Positions 63,120 to 64,000 of a stretch of 64,000 bases of DNA are shown here, one piece after another (within the stretch, counting starts at the first letter, position 1; every line of letters begins with the position of its first letter). The notes under the pieces are model-generated. The model did not search any database. It saw only the letters and a list, made by a program, of their open reading frames with translations, and was not told the origin of the DNA. The position numbers were made by a program, and so were the translations under genes. Origin of the DNA: Eledone cirrhosa (lineage: Eukaryota; Mollusca; Cephalopoda; Octopoda; Eledonidae); NCBI GenBank assembly GCA_964016885.1, contig OZ024743.1, positions 187,861,647-187,925,646 on the forward strand, given 5' to 3'.

Positions 63120-64000
63120 GAATTATGAAATATATTCTCTCCTTTTCATAAAAATTAAATGAATGGAACAATCAGAATGAAGTGTGTTGAAGTGAAACAT
63201 TCCTATCTATTATATAACAATTATAATGGGTTTTTGCTTGGTGACAGTCACTGTGACCAGCAGAATAGAATGAACCAAAAGCACTAAAATGCAGTTACAA
63301 TTGAACTCAACAAATATAGAGTGAGAATATAAATATCTAAACACAAGTTGAAATTCTAAGTAGGCTTCTATTTTATCAAGACATTTATATGCTCAACATA
63401 TGCTATTCTGTGAAAGTGAGGTCATCATCATCACATCCTCTTCCATCTCCTTTTCTTCCTTCTCACCATCATCATCGTTTAAAGTCCACTTTCCTTACTA
63501 GGAAAGGTAAATCCTATCCTACTTGAACATCAACTTACAACTAACTCAATAAGTCAAAATAGCTAATCCTCTAGAAAATCCTGGAAATTCATATGGATGG
63601 TGCTTATCTATAGCTTTCATTGATCCCCAGTGATAGGCAACCCTGCCACTAAGAATAAATCAGATACTTCATACAAAATTGTAGGCATCATCAATAAAAG
63701 CAATAAATATTATATTCACAAATTCTATTTTATAGCATCACCATAAAACCTAAATGACTTCCCTCAGCATGAAATACATAAAACATTCTGTCATTAAAAT
63801 CACTGTCTCATTTTAATGGTGAGGTACGATTTGGTCTCATAACTCCAGATATATTTGTAGGGCCACTGTATTGACATATGTCATCCCTTGGGTATTTTAA
63901 GCTTGGCAGAGCCCATCCTTCTCTGGGCCTGAGTACAATAGATTTCTTCCAGTAAAGAATAAAAAGTGAGAAAGAGTTATAGAGGAAGAATGAACCCCAG
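63120..64000. other. AT-rich spacer with minus-strand LINE tail
   Basis: Between about 63,447 and 63,504 the complement reads 'ggaaagtggactttaaacg' followed by ATG repeats, an A/B-type 3' tail on the minus strand. No gene is supported in the remainder. Confidence 0.5.

Overview
This is eukaryotic, almost certainly cephalopod (octopus-type) repeat-dominated DNA. The best organism clue is a tRNA-derived SINE family, seen at about 58.4 and 62.9 kb and as a decayed copy at 42.2 kb. It carries the motif familiar from octopus/cephalopod SINEs: a 'GGCGGGATTTGAACTC' box followed on the other strand by 'CGGGGTCGATAAAATAAAG'. Non-LTR retrotransposons ending in (GATG/ATG)n, a Penelope-like GIY-YIG element, AT-rich spacers and long TA, CA and GA microsatellites agree with this. 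I find no host protein-coding gene I would defend.

Layout. 1-548 is unique AT-rich flank. 549 to about 36,700 is one uninterrupted A/C-rich minisatellite of about 36 kb. Its unit is 48 bp (variants of 45, 47 and 51 bp) built from triplets (ACA, GCA, ATA, GTA). It is organised into nested higher-order repeats of about 1.0, 1.7, 1.8, 2.07, 2.74 and 8.2-8.4 kb. All long open frames in it are by-products of composition. 36.7-64 kb is AT-rich DNA packed with transposon remains.

Transposons. Two related non-LTR subfamilies, called A and B here, are probably RTE-like. Subfamily A has one full, uninterrupted 1,022-codon ORF at 46,203-49,271: apurinic endonuclease, then reverse transcriptase, then a PHD-like Cys/His finger, then a C-terminal domain. 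Broken A and B copies lie at 37.6-39.1, 45.1-45.4, 49.3-50.05 and 56.0-57.1 kb. Isolated 3' tails (a small hairpin, then GGACGT-AAA, then ATG repeats) are scattered through the window. A third family, called D here, is present only as fragments (40.8-41.6, 59.3-59.5, 60.4-62.5 kb). One D copy shows a 5' inversion and a 0.5-kb insertion of foreign sequence. Other decayed LINE pieces lie at 39.5-40.4 and 43.2-44.5 kb. A Penelope-like 3' fragment forms a 929-bp-arm near-perfect palindrome at 54,013-55,873. Smaller inverted repeats sit at 52.33-52.52, 52.58-52.83 and 59.63-59.74 kb, and a MITE-like element at 51.49-51.70 kb.

Reading of the whole: this is a heterochromatin-like or intergenic/intronic segment shaped by tandem-repeat expansion and repeated LINE, PLE and SINE insertion. 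The intact LINE ORF and the SINE copies with clean target-site duplications suggest recent activity. The giant minisatellite with its higher-order structure and the PLE palindrome are the most unusual items.
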